Assembly: GCA_021787665.1 (NCBI GenBank)
Contig: JAJYLN010000009.1
Span: 12,927-76,926 of the forward strand
Direction: 5' to 3'
Origin: a bacterium
GTDB taxonomy: Bacteria > JAMCPX01
DNA: 64,000 nt
A program made the position numbers and the translations under genes. The notes beneath the pieces are model-generated. The model did no database searches and was not told the DNA's origin. It saw only the letters and a list, made by a program, of their open reading frames with translations. How positions within the stretch are numbered: position 1 is the stretch's first letter; every line of letters begins with the position of its first letter. Below are positions 45,075-53,244 of this stretch, piece after piece.

Positions 45075-45880
45075 AGATAACGCCTCAGACGAGGATAGCG
45101 GACATGATCAGGGCATACCCGGTGCTGATCGACGTCCTTGTAACTTACCATGATCGCTTCAAGTTGCTGAAGAACCCGGTGATGAGGCGGACCTTTGCGC
45201 GATTTGCCACGGTCAGGCATGCCGCAAGGGTCGCCGGCGTCAACCTCACCGAGCTCGTACAGCTCCTGAACAACAGCATAGGGGAAAAGGTATCGGATGA
45301 GGTTAGTGCCGGTGTGGATAGCTCTCCTCAAGAGGGAAGACCGCCGGCCGGTATACCGATAAAGGCGATGATAGAAAGGGAGCGCATAAAGGTCACGGGC
45401 CTCGATGTCCGGTCGATCATACGAAGCGGCGGGGAGCCGTTCAACATGGTCATGCAGACCGCGGCAAGGGTAAAGCAGGGAGAAGCCATGGTGCTCGATG
45501 CCCCGTTCGAGCCGGCGCCCCTGTATGACGTGCTCCGGAGAAAAGGCTTCGAGTACCAGACAGAGGTGCTGGATGCCAATCATTACCGGGTATGGTTTTA
45601 CAGAACGACAAACGCCGGGACCATGCAGCCGGGTCATGACGTTGCAGAAAGGCTCAGGGAAGAGGACGACACGGTGTACCTCGACGTCAGGGGGCTCGAG
45701 CCGCCGGGACCGATGGCGCTCGTGCTCGAGACGATGGCAGGGCTCGATCCTTCGAAGAGGCTCGTGGTACAGCACGAGCGTGTCCCGGTGTTCCTGTATC
45801 GGAAGCTTGACGAGCGCGGGTATAGGCATGAGACGAAGGAGCGCGGTCCTCACGACGTGCAGATTATCATAAGGAAATAA
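45071..45880 (+). CDS. DUF1858-DUF2249 protein
   Basis: 269 residues: an N-terminal DUF1858 helical domain (TRIADMIRAYPVLIDVLVTY...), a linker, and two DUF2249-like units (LDVRSIIRSGGEPF...RVWFYR near 110-180 and LDVRGLEPPGPM...DVQIIIRK near 195-269). DUF2249 and DUF1858 are recurrent in nitrogen-oxide and redox stress loci; the biochemical role is unknown. It is the last gene of the unit. At 45888-45905 a perfect 7-base hairpin ACGGTCT/AGACCGT follows the stop, without a T-run. Confidence 0.85.
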   Translation: MKITPQTRIADMIRAYPVLIDVLVTYHDRFKLLKNPVMRRTFARFATVRHAARVAGVNLTELVQLLNNSIGEKVSDEVSAGVDSSPQEGRPPAGIPIKAMIERERIKVTGLDVRSIIRSGGEPFNMVMQTAARVKQGEAMVLDAPFEPAPLYDVLRRKGFEYQTEVLDANHYRVWFYRTTNAGTMQPGHDVAERLREEDDTVYLDVRGLEPPGPMALVLETMAGLDPSKRLVVQHERVPVFLYRKLDERGYRHETKERGPHDVQIIIRK

Positions 45881-46039
45881 GGGGAGGACGGTCTCTGAAG
45901 ACCGTAGGTAGTGTCTCCTTTCATCTGTATATACGACGCCCGGGAAGAAAGCCTGGGGTACTACAACGACAGCGAGCAGTACGAGTGACTCGATAGAAGG
46001 TGCGAGCCCGGGGAACGGTGAATCTTAGCGGTGCAGTCT

Positions 46040-47086
46040 CTATCGTTCCGACAGCTCGTGGATGAGTTCTACCAGGGCCTTGACGTGCGATTCCGGCGTT
46101 GTCGGAAGCACACCGTGGCCGAGGTTGAAGATATGGCCGTTCCGTCCGGCCGTCATGCCGAGGATGGTCTTAACCTGCCTCTTTATCTCGTCGGTCCGGG
46201 CGAAAAGCACCGCTGGGTCGAGATTGCCCTGGATGGCCTTGCTGTGTCCGATGAGTTCCCATGCCTGGTCGATGCGGATACGCCAGTCGACACCTATGAC
46301 ATCGCCGCCGGAACTGCTCATGAGCCGGAGCAGACCGGCATTGTCGGTCGCAAAGTTTATGACCGGGGCACGGTACTTCTTCAGACCGTTGAGTATTCTC
46401 GTATTAAAGGGCATGACGTACGCTTCATAGTCAGGGGGGCTCAGACAGCCTGCCCAAGAGTCGAAAAGCTGTACAGCGTCAGCGCCGGCCTCTATCTGCG
46501 CGCCCAGGTAAAGCAGAACGGTCTCCGAGAGTCTCGTCATCAGCTTGTTCCATGCGCCGGGGGCCCGGAGCATCATCGCCTTTGTGGTGAGGTAATTTTG
46601 GGAATGGCCACCCTCGACGAGGTAGCTCGCCAGAGTAAACGGGGCGCCGGAGAACCCTATAAGGGGCGTTTCCGTGCCCAGGGCCCGCTTTACGAGCTTT
46701 ATCGCGGAGAGCACATAGTCCAGGGACTCGTGCGGGTCTGTGGTCTTCAGTGCGTCTATATGCCGCAGGGTTCTGATTGGCCGGTGGATGACCGGGCCAT
46801 TCTGCTCGGTGAAGCCGAAGCCCACTCCCATGCCTTCGAGTGGGAGCAGGATATCGGCAAAGATGATGGCTGCATCGACGCAGAGCCTCTCGACCGGCAG
46901 CAAGGTCACCGTGGCGGCCGTGTCAGGGTCCTTGCACATCTCTATGAACGAGTGCCGGGCCCGTATCTTCCTGTATGACTGCATGAACCTGCCTGCCTGG
47001 CGCATGATCCATACGGGGGTCATGTCCACGGGCAGCCTCCTGCACGCGTTCATGAACCTCTGTTTTCTGGTCATTTTTTCTCTCAT
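46040..47086 (-). CDS. hemE: Uroporphyrinogen decarboxylase
   Basis: 348 residues. The N-terminal signature PVWIMRQAGRFMQSYR (residues near 24-39), DAAIIFADILLPLEGMG, FSGAPFTLASY and the C-terminal FNLGHGVLPTTP are those of HemE, which removes four carboxyls from uroporphyrinogen III in heme synthesis. The start could be four codons later (ATG at 47074). The 45881-46039 stretch downstream has no clear gene apart from a possible 25-codon frame at 45911-45988. Confidence 0.95.
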   Translation of the reverse strand: MREKMTRKQRFMNACRRLPVDMTPVWIMRQAGRFMQSYRKIRARHSFIEMCKDPDTAATVTLLPVERLCVDAAIIFADILLPLEGMGVGFGFTEQNGPVIHRPIRTLRHIDALKTTDPHESLDYVLSAIKLVKRALGTETPLIGFSGAPFTLASYLVEGGHSQNYLTTKAMMLRAPGAWNKLMTRLSETVLLYLGAQIEAGADAVQLFDSWAGCLSPPDYEAYVMPFNTRILNGLKKYRAPVINFATDNAGLLRLMSSSGGDVIGVDWRIRIDQAWELIGHSKAIQGNLDPAVLFARTDEIKRQVKTILGMTAGRNGHIFNLGHGVLPTTPESHVKALVELIHELSER

Positions 47087-47126
47087 GGATACGGTGACCG
47101 TAGCAGATTATAGAAGGGAAAACAAT

Positions 47127-47384
47127 TCAATTCACTGCATGTAAAGCCAGCCGGTTGCCTTCGCAATCGACGAAGACACCGATATATCCTGCGATTATCT
47201 TAGTTCTTGGCAATAATGTTTTTCCGCCATGAGCTTCTATTCTGTCGATTACCTCCTGGATCGAGGGATTAGCATTGAGGTAAATGAGTACCCCTTCCAT
47301 TGGCGGATTTATTGGATTCGTTCCTGACCGACCAGAAACATTCGACATAATATAGGAGTTTATCGCCAGGATTTCGCTTTTCAT
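47127..47384 (-). pseudogene. Remnant of a VOC/glyoxalase-family protein
   Basis: 85 codons that match only the second half of a VOC domain: EGVLIYLNANPSIQEVIDRIEAHGGKTLLPRTKI...GYIGVFVDCEGNRLALHA. The first beta-alpha-beta-beta-beta unit and its metal ligands are missing, and the N-terminal 25 residues of this frame do not resemble the family. No other frame upstream supplies the lost part before the ABC gene end at 47421. I read it as a decayed gene; an expressed half-domain is possible but unlikely. Confidence 0.6.
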
Positions 47385-47420
47385 AGATAACGTTTCGTAC
47401 GCTCTTCATGTATCCGCACG

Positions 47421-48407
47421 TCAAGACACGTTCAGCGGATGGATACACCGCGCGGTGTGGCCGGGCGTGTACTCCGTAAGGTCCGGGTCTCTGTCGAGGC
47501 ATTCCTTTGTCCTGTAGGCACAACGGTCATAGAACCTGCACCCCACGTAATGGTCGTAGTGCGGTCTCACACTGCCCGGTATTGCCGAGAGCCTCTGCGG
47601 CGAGTTAGATGCTATGTCCGTCAGCTCCGGTATAGCCATGAGCAGCGCCTTCGTGTAGGGGTGGTGGGGCCTCGAGAAAACCTCGTCTGTCCTTGCCTGT
47701 TCGACGATCACGCCGCCGTACATGACGATGAGCCTGTCCACGAGCTCCTCCGTGACACCTAAGTCGTGGGTGATGAGCAGCAGGGTGAGGTCGTAGTGTT
47801 TCTTCTCGTACTTGAGCAGGTCCAGGATCTGCGCCTGAATAGTGACATCGAGGGCAGTTGTTGGCTCATCCGCGATGACCAGGGATGGCTTATGTACCAG
47901 GGCGATCGCAAGCATCACCCGCTGCCTCATACCTCCGCTGAGCTCGTGGGGATATTTGTGCCGGGTCTGCGCCGGCTCCGGCAGTCCGACATCTTCGAAC
48001 ATGGTCAGTACGAGCTGCTCCAGTTCCGGGCGCTTGATGCCAGGGGTATGTGCCCTGACTGCTTCAGAGATCTGGTATCCGACCGTAAACAGAGGGTCAA
48101 GCGATGCAAGGGGGTCCTGAAACACCATGGATATATGTTTTCCCCTGATCCGCCTTAGTGTCCTGTCCGGAAGAGAGAGAAGTTCTGTGTCGCCGAACTT
48201 GACGCTCCCGGAGTCGTAGAGGGCGTTGGAGGGCAGCAGTTTGAGGATCGACAGCCCCAGGGTCGTCTTGCCGCTCCCGCTCTCTCCCACGATACCGGTG
48301 CTCTCGCCACGGTCTATGGAAAGGGATATCCCGTCGAGGGCCTTGTGGACGCCTTCAGCGGTTGCGTAGGAGACCGTCAGGTCATATATGTCGAGCAAGT
48401 GTGACAC
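47421..48407 (-). CDS. Dipeptide/oligopeptide ABC transporter ATP-binding protein (DppD/OppD-like)
   Basis: 328 residues: Walker A GESGSGKTTL, signature LSGGMRQRVML, Walker B LVIADEPTTALDV, the switch His in LITHDLG, and the C-terminal oligopeptide-transport extension with Cys residues (GCRFYDRCAYRTKEC, ARC) that binds an Fe-S cluster in DppD-type proteins. No permease, second ATPase or binding-protein gene is nearby, so it is an orphan in this window. The nearest neighbours are a VOC remnant and a radical-SAM gene. Confidence 0.92.
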   Translation of the reverse strand: MSHLLDIYDLTVSYATAEGVHKALDGISLSIDRGESTGIVGESGSGKTTLGLSILKLLPSNALYDSGSVKFGDTELLSLPDRTLRRIRGKHISMVFQDPLASLDPLFTVGYQISEAVRAHTPGIKRPELEQLVLTMFEDVGLPEPAQTRHKYPHELSGGMRQRVMLAIALVHKPSLVIADEPTTALDVTIQAQILDLLKYEKKHYDLTLLLITHDLGVTEELVDRLIVMYGGVIVEQARTDEVFSRPHHPYTKALLMAIPELTDIASNSPQRLSAIPGSVRPHYDHYVGCRFYDRCAYRTKECLDRDPDLTEYTPGHTARCIHPLNVS

Positions 48408-48468
48408 GGGCCTTGCTTTTCGTGGCTCTGTTTATAGGTAATAACTCGAGCATGCCGAGTCCTCAACA

Positions 48469-49713
48469 TCACCGTACCACCTGCGGAGCTGTTTTGTCGC
48501 GGTGTCGTTCGGGACGGTCCTTACGCCTGTCCTTGTATATCTGCAGGAAAAGCTTGCTCATCTTCACGGACTGCGATTCAGGTGCATAAAAGCTATCCCA
48601 CGCGTCGAAGTACAGCTTCTGGAGGGTCTCCGGCTTCATCAGGCGCGGCTGAAAGACCACCGTCGATGCATTATAATGGTTCCAGTCCGTATCGAATATC
48701 CTGCCCTCAGCGTTCATCTGCTCGTAGACCTGCGTGCCCGGGAATGGCGTGAGCACGGTAAACTCTGCGAGATCGAGCTCTACGGTGAGGAGGAAATCGA
48801 TGAACCTTTTGATGAAGTCTTCGGTATGCTCGTCCATGCCCAGAAGGATGGTGCCTTCCACACCGATGCCGTGATCATGGTACATCTTTATCCTGTCTCT
48901 GATCTTGTCCGAGATGGTGTATATGGCATGATAGACATACCAGCACCCGGCTTTCCGCGCCAGTTCCAGGACCTCTGGTGTCGGAGATAGGGGGTGCGAC
49001 ACCCATCGCTTCCCCATGCCCGCCATCGAACGAAATACCTTTTTCTCCCATTCCACATTTTGTTCCAGGGAGTTGTCCACGATGAACAGGAGGTCAGAGC
49101 TGCTTTCCATGTCCGCGATGACGTGCTCGATCGGACGCATGCGGTGGATGCGCCCGCCCAGATACGGGACACAGCACGGATAACAATTAAAGCGGCAACC
49201 CCGTGATGTCTGGACAAGGTCAACCAGCTCCCACCCTTTGTATACATAGTCTCTCTTCTTATTATAGAGGTCACGTCGGGGGTTCGGTATCCTGGCGATG
49301 TCCGGAAATCCGCGCATTGAATACGACTTTTGGAGGCTCCCGTTCCGGAAGTCTTGAACAACCTGTCCTAGCAGGCCTTCCACCTCGCCGGTAACGATGC
49401 TGTCGGCGTGCTGGGCGGCCTCGTCAGGACGTAGAGAGACGTGCAGACCACCGAGAATAACCGTCTTGCCGCGCTTCCTGAATTCACGGGCTATCTCGTA
49501 AGCGCGCGGAGCCTGACAACTCAGCATAATGGATATGCCGATCACGTCGAAGTCTCCCTCGAAATTGACCGGCTGCACATTTTCGTCGCACACGCTGGCT
49601 TCTACATGATCCGGGAGGCTTGCGGCTACGGTTATGATACCCAGCGGAGGCAGGGTGAACGGTGTTTGCGAGGGCAGTTTCGGCCATCGCGGAAAGATCA
49701 AATGGAACTTCAT
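48469..49713 (-). CDS. B12-binding-type radical SAM protein
   Basis: 414 residues: an N-terminal cobalamin-binding-like domain (LIFPRWPKLPSQTP, IGISIMLSC, VILGGLHVSLRPDEA, IVTGEVEG) and a radical-SAM core with C173, C177 and C180 in SRGCRFNCYPC. The GGLHVSLRPDEA segment is typical of the B12-radical SAM class. It is divergent from the secreted-protein/radical-SAM/ketosynthase genes, so it probably belongs to the same lipid locus. The reaction is unknown; methylation or ring formation on an acyl chain is only inferred. Confidence 0.88.
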   Translation of the reverse strand: MKFHLIFPRWPKLPSQTPFTLPPLGIITVAASLPDHVEASVCDENVQPVNFEGDFDVIGISIMLSCQAPRAYEIAREFRKRGKTVILGGLHVSLRPDEAAQHADSIVTGEVEGLLGQVVQDFRNGSLQKSYSMRGFPDIARIPNPRRDLYNKKRDYVYKGWELVDLVQTSRGCRFNCYPCCVPYLGGRIHRMRPIEHVIADMESSSDLLFIVDNSLEQNVEWEKKVFRSMAGMGKRWVSHPLSPTPEVLELARKAGCWYVYHAIYTISDKIRDRIKMYHDHGIGVEGTILLGMDEHTEDFIKRFIDFLLTVELDLAEFTVLTPFPGTQVYEQMNAEGRIFDTDWNHYNASTVVFQPRLMKPETLQKLYFDAWDSFYAPESQSVKMSKLFLQIYKDRRKDRPERHRDKTAPQVVR

Positions 49714-49820
49714 AGTTTTTATATTCCGTTTCGCTTTTATTTCCTGTGGCTATACCATACTTTTATCCATTATGGCAAATTATTCAGGATTCTGCAAATA
49801 ATTATACAAAGAGGATTCGC

Positions 49821-49953
49821 GTATAGAGCCAACACTCGCAACCCACTGCAAGATTCTCGAAGAATACTCAAATAAAATGGCTCCATTTTCGGAGTTGCGC
49901 CATAGAGCACCATAGAGCATCGTACTTGACTTATAGAGGATACACAATATACT
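49821..49953 (+). promoter_or_regulatory. Promoter with repeated ATAGAG motif and inverted repeat
   Basis: The gap 49714-50042 carries a good promoter, TTGACT (49926-49931), a 16-base spacer and TATACT (49948-49953), reading toward the secreted-protein gene. Upstream are a tandem 10-base direct repeat CATAGAGCAC/CATAGAGCAT (49901-49920), two further ATAGAG copies (49823, 49933), and a perfect inverted repeat AAAATGG/CCATTTT (49874-49889). The adjacent repeats are one helical turn apart, as for an activator or repressor site. This is probably the main control point of region 3. Confidence 0.55.
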
Positions 49954-50042
49954 TTGGAATAGTATAGCGATTGATGAATCCCGCGAGAGATTTTACAAGC
50001 TGCGGCAGCTATCTCGGGGCGGGGTAAAAGGAGGTAGACCAT

Positions 50043-50786
50043 ATGGTTTTCCTTGCAGGTATAGTACTTCACACGGTGCTTATAGCGGCGCAGCAGAGGA
50101 CCACTACGGAATTCCGGATTACCAAGGCGTATGTGTCCTATGAGGCACGCGAGACCAACCTCGGCTCTTCGTTAAAAACGACGATTGGACGTAACAAAGA
50201 CCTATCCCTTTTGCTGCTCACCTCTCCCGAAGGCACACAGGCAAAGCTAGTTATCTCGGCCGCTGGGTTCAAGACCGACAGGCCCATGAGGGACTGGTCC
50301 GTAAAAACGCTGTATCTGAAGTCCGGCACGTATCCGGAAATAACCTTTGCAGTGACAAAAATAGACGGGGAGAGCCTGTCAAAGGTTCTGCAGCCATTAC
50401 AAAAAGGAACTGCTCTCAAAGCGGACCCCATCGGCATGCTTGTCGGCCTGTTTGTCCCGGACAAAGAAGGTGCCTCCTTGCTCTTGCGTGCCGGTGGAGA
50501 GGATATAGCAATACGCGGAAAACTCAGGGACGACATTCTCAAAGCCATCAACACCGGCAAGGGTGATATTCCGGTGACCGGGAAGCTTACGGTAGCAGGA
50601 GGGGCAAAAGATTTTGGTACGGTTGTGTCTTTCCACAAAACCGGGAACAATAAGTTTACGCTCTCGACCGTGATCGATGCAAAGTTTACCGATTTCGGCT
50701 TGTCCGCGCCCGCGATACCGTGGTTTATCGAGGTGCACAACAACCTGGTACTCCAGGGACATGCCATCATTGAAGTTTTAAAATAG
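50043..50786 (+). CDS. Secreted protein, possibly YceI-like lipid-binding
   Basis: 247 residues with a short N-terminal signal or anchor (MVFLAGIVLHTVLIAAQQ) and an all-beta mature part. The pattern YPEITFAVTKIDGES in the middle and FTLSTVIDAKFTDFG near the end recalls the YceI lipocalin-like fold, which binds polyisoprenoids and other long hydrophobic chains; the match is not strong. A strong ribosome site (AAAAGGAGGT) precedes the ATG, and it heads the polyene-like operon. A periplasmic carrier for the product would fit but is inference. Confidence 0.6.
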   Translation: MVFLAGIVLHTVLIAAQQRTTTEFRITKAYVSYEARETNLGSSLKTTIGRNKDLSLLLLTSPEGTQAKLVISAAGFKTDRPMRDWSVKTLYLKSGTYPEITFAVTKIDGESLSKVLQPLQKGTALKADPIGMLVGLFVPDKEGASLLLRAGGEDIAIRGKLRDDILKAINTGKGDIPVTGKLTVAGGAKDFGTVVSFHKTGNNKFTLSTVIDAKFTDFGLSAPAIPWFIEVHNNLVLQGHAIIEVLK

Positions 50787-50833
50787 TCCCGTGTCTTCGC
50801 CTGCCCACGTTTTATTACAATAATTACAAATGC

Positions 50834-50861
50834 TTGACAACGAGCGTTAGACATGTAATTT
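50834..50861 (+). promoter_or_regulatory. Candidate promoter for the first radical-SAM gene
   Basis: A perfect -35 TTGACA at 50834-50839 is followed 16 bases later by TAATTT at 50856-50861, a weak -10. It lies between the secreted-protein stop and the radical-SAM start at 50882 and supports that start over an upstream in-frame TTG, which falls inside the -35 box. Confidence 0.35.
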
Positions 50862-50881
50862 TTTTTCCTTGGGACACGAAT

Positions 50882-52126
50882 ATGGTGAAATCGGACAGCG
50901 CAGCAGTGAAGAAGCCCGCAGCAAACAGCGTGGATTCTTCGTCGGTAAGGAATATTAATCGTATAGCTCGGCGTGCCACCGCTGTACATAGCGGTCAGAC
51001 GCACGGGCTATCCAAGCAAAGTTTGGATCGAGGCGATTCGGGCAAGCACCCATACAGTGTGGCGGAGAGCCCGTTATTGACCAAAGCATGGAAATTTGCA
51101 GACCTTCTCAGTGAAGCCGCCGTCCGTGAGCGGTGGGAAAAGGTGAGAAAATACTTTTTTCTCCGGGAATCCACGTACGATATGACCACCAGATGCAACA
51201 TGCGGTGCGATGGGTGCTATTACTATAACGGGGAAAAACAGTTTGCGCAGGAAAATCTTGATCCGAAGGCATGGCATGGGCTCTTCCGCAAAGAGAAAGA
51301 TAGGGGCATAACCTTCGTGGTCCTCGCCGGTGCAGAGCCTTCTCTGGTGCCGGACCTTTTGCAGGCATGTTATGAGGAGATTCCGCTGGGGTGCATAGCA
51401 ACGAATGGGCTGAAGCGCGTCCCGGAAACCATCGGCTACAAAATACACGTCTCGGTCTGGGGCAACGATGAGACCAGCTACAGGGTCAGAAAGGCAAAAA
51501 GCCTGCTAACAAGACAGATCGATAACTACCGTGGTGACCCGCGTGCGGTTTTTGTATATACCTTTTGCAGAAATACGATCGATGAGGCCTACGAGGTCTC
51601 AGAAATTCTGGCCTCCCATAATTGCAAACTGACGTTCAATGTGTTCTCAGCGCCACAAGGCTATGCCGGAGACCTGGTACATACGCCGGAAACGCTGGAC
51701 AAGACCAGGCATGTCATGACGGACCTGATGGAGCGGTATCCTGAGTCCGTATTGTTTTCTTACTACAATGTCATGGCACATACCCACAGGAGCAGCCTGT
51801 ACCAGTTGTTTTCCTGCCCGTATCCGCGGATGAACCCGTCTACGGCACTGGGCCTCGGCCGGTCGTTTCGGCAGTACAGGTCCGATCTGACATGGGACAG
51901 AGACGCGGCCTGCTGTGTACCGGACACGGTGTGCGATGACTGCAGACATTATGCCGCGGGGAGCTCTATCGTTACCTCTCGGCTGAACAGACATACCGGG
52001 GCCCCGGAGATCTTTAAATCATGGCTTGATTACGTCGATACCTACCTCGCTGTCTGGGTCAAAGGATACGATAAGGGTGAGAACCTGTGCTCTCATCTGG
52101 AACATCCCCCGGAAGCTCAGCTCTAA
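50882..52126 (+). CDS. Radical SAM protein with C-terminal cysteine cluster (paralogue 1)
   Basis: 414 residues. After about 95 poorly conserved residues comes the radical-SAM motif TTRCNMRCDGC (C105, C109, C112). The C-terminus has auxiliary cysteines: SCPYPRMN and then a CC-x5-C-x2-C cluster (ACCVPDTVCDDC), suggesting a second Fe-S cluster as in SPASM/Twitch proteins. It lacks a cobalamin domain. The next gene is a shorter paralogue with the same cluster. The position ahead of two ketosynthase genes suggests a modification of an ACP-bound chain, but no peptide or lipid substrate is evident. Confidence 0.82.
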   Translation: MVKSDSAAVKKPAANSVDSSSVRNINRIARRATAVHSGQTHGLSKQSLDRGDSGKHPYSVAESPLLTKAWKFADLLSEAAVRERWEKVRKYFFLRESTYDMTTRCNMRCDGCYYYNGEKQFAQENLDPKAWHGLFRKEKDRGITFVVLAGAEPSLVPDLLQACYEEIPLGCIATNGLKRVPETIGYKIHVSVWGNDETSYRVRKAKSLLTRQIDNYRGDPRAVFVYTFCRNTIDEAYEVSEILASHNCKLTFNVFSAPQGYAGDLVHTPETLDKTRHVMTDLMERYPESVLFSYYNVMAHTHRSSLYQLFSCPYPRMNPSTALGLGRSFRQYRSDLTWDRDAACCVPDTVCDDCRHYAAGSSIVTSRLNRHTGAPEIFKSWLDYVDTYLAVWVKGYDKGENLCSHLEHPPEAQL

Positions 52127-52196
52127 GACGTGTATCAAAAGATAAGAAATACCTTTTTGGAGCACGAACGGTTCAACATAAAGGAGAGAACGATAC

Positions 52197-53198
52197 ATGC
52201 ATACGGTAAGCACCCTCGTTAACGGCGAATGGAAAGAGCGGTACAACGCTATCTCCAATCTCAATATACGTAGTTCGATCTACGACGTTACGAACAGATG
52301 TAACCTCCGGTGCAAGGGATGTTTCTTCTTCTCATCGGACGAGCACAAGCTGAAGGAGGAGATGGACATCAAGAGATGGGAAACGTTCGTAGACCGTGAG
52401 AAGGAACGGGGGGTGAACCTGGCGATATTGATCGGAGGAGAACCTACGCTGTTCCTCGACAGGATAGAGGCGTTCTATAAGCGCCTTCCCACGTATTGTG
52501 CGACAAACGGTCTTATCAAGGTCCCCAGGGACAGGTTCCCGGATATGATGGTCGGTATCTCCCTGTGGGGTGACGAGGAGGACGAGAGGGTACTCCGCGG
52601 TAAGGACACCTTCGGCATATCGTTGAAGAATTATGCGGGTGACCCCTTCACCTATTACCTGTATACCATAACCCCGAAACAGGTCGGGACAGGTACGATC
52701 GAGCGGATCATCAAAAAGATTGCCGATGCAGGGCTCAAGGTCCACCTCCAGTTGTTCTCGAATGACGAAGACGTGCAGGGATTCGTATGGACCCCTGATA
52801 TCCTCCAGCGTGTGCACGATGAGATGGATGCCATGCTGGGAAAGTATCAGAGCACGGTCATTTCCAGTAACTATTATCATAAGATAATCACGAGCGGGAA
52901 GATGCTGGACCGCACATGGGGATGGATGGAATGTCCCTCGGTTACGGAGCCGATGGACAAGCGCGCCCCGCAGCCCAAGCGCCTCATACGGTTTATACGG
53001 TGGGGGGCAGACCTCGAGACCATGCACCGGTGTTGTACTTCGGCCACCAGGGACTGCTCCACGTGCAAGGACGGTGCCGCACATATGAGCTGGGTGATGG
53101 TCAATAAGCGTGCGCACATGCGCACCACCGAGGACTTCCAGAACTGGATTGAAGTATACGAGATGTTTGCAAAGCTCTATCGCTATATCCCGTGGTAG
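52197..53198 (+). CDS. Radical SAM protein with C-terminal cysteine cluster (paralogue 2)
   Basis: 333 residues with TNRCNLRCKGC (C35, C39, C42) near the N-terminus, GGEPTLF for SAM binding and a C-terminal CC-x6-C-x2-C (RCCTSATRDCSTC), matching the pattern of the preceding gene. The shared layout (NRCNxRC, GExTL-like, CATNGL, a YY motif, then the Cys cluster) makes the two paralogues. A good ribosome site (AAAGGAGAG) precedes the ATG. It is followed after 46 bases by the first ketosynthase, so it is embedded in the lipid operon. Confidence 0.85.
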   Translation: MHTVSTLVNGEWKERYNAISNLNIRSSIYDVTNRCNLRCKGCFFFSSDEHKLKEEMDIKRWETFVDREKERGVNLAILIGGEPTLFLDRIEAFYKRLPTYCATNGLIKVPRDRFPDMMVGISLWGDEEDERVLRGKDTFGISLKNYAGDPFTYYLYTITPKQVGTGTIERIIKKIADAGLKVHLQLFSNDEDVQGFVWTPDILQRVHDEMDAMLGKYQSTVISSNYYHKIITSGKMLDRTWGWMECPSVTEPMDKRAPQPKRLIRFIRWGADLETMHRCCTSATRDCSTCKDGAAHMSWVMVNKRAHMRTTEDFQNWIEVYEMFAKLYRYIPW

Positions 53199-53244
53199 CC
53201 GGCGGGAATTGGTACCAAACGAACTTTTATATGAGGGATAGGTC

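Noticed and set aside
45888-45905. Hairpin after the DUF2249 gene as a terminator.
   Set aside because: A perfect 7-base stem, but no T-run follows on either strand.
45911-45988. A 25-codon frame (GTG start) after the DUF2249 gene.
   Set aside because: Too short to judge; codon use looks plausible but there is no clear ribosome site or known homologue.
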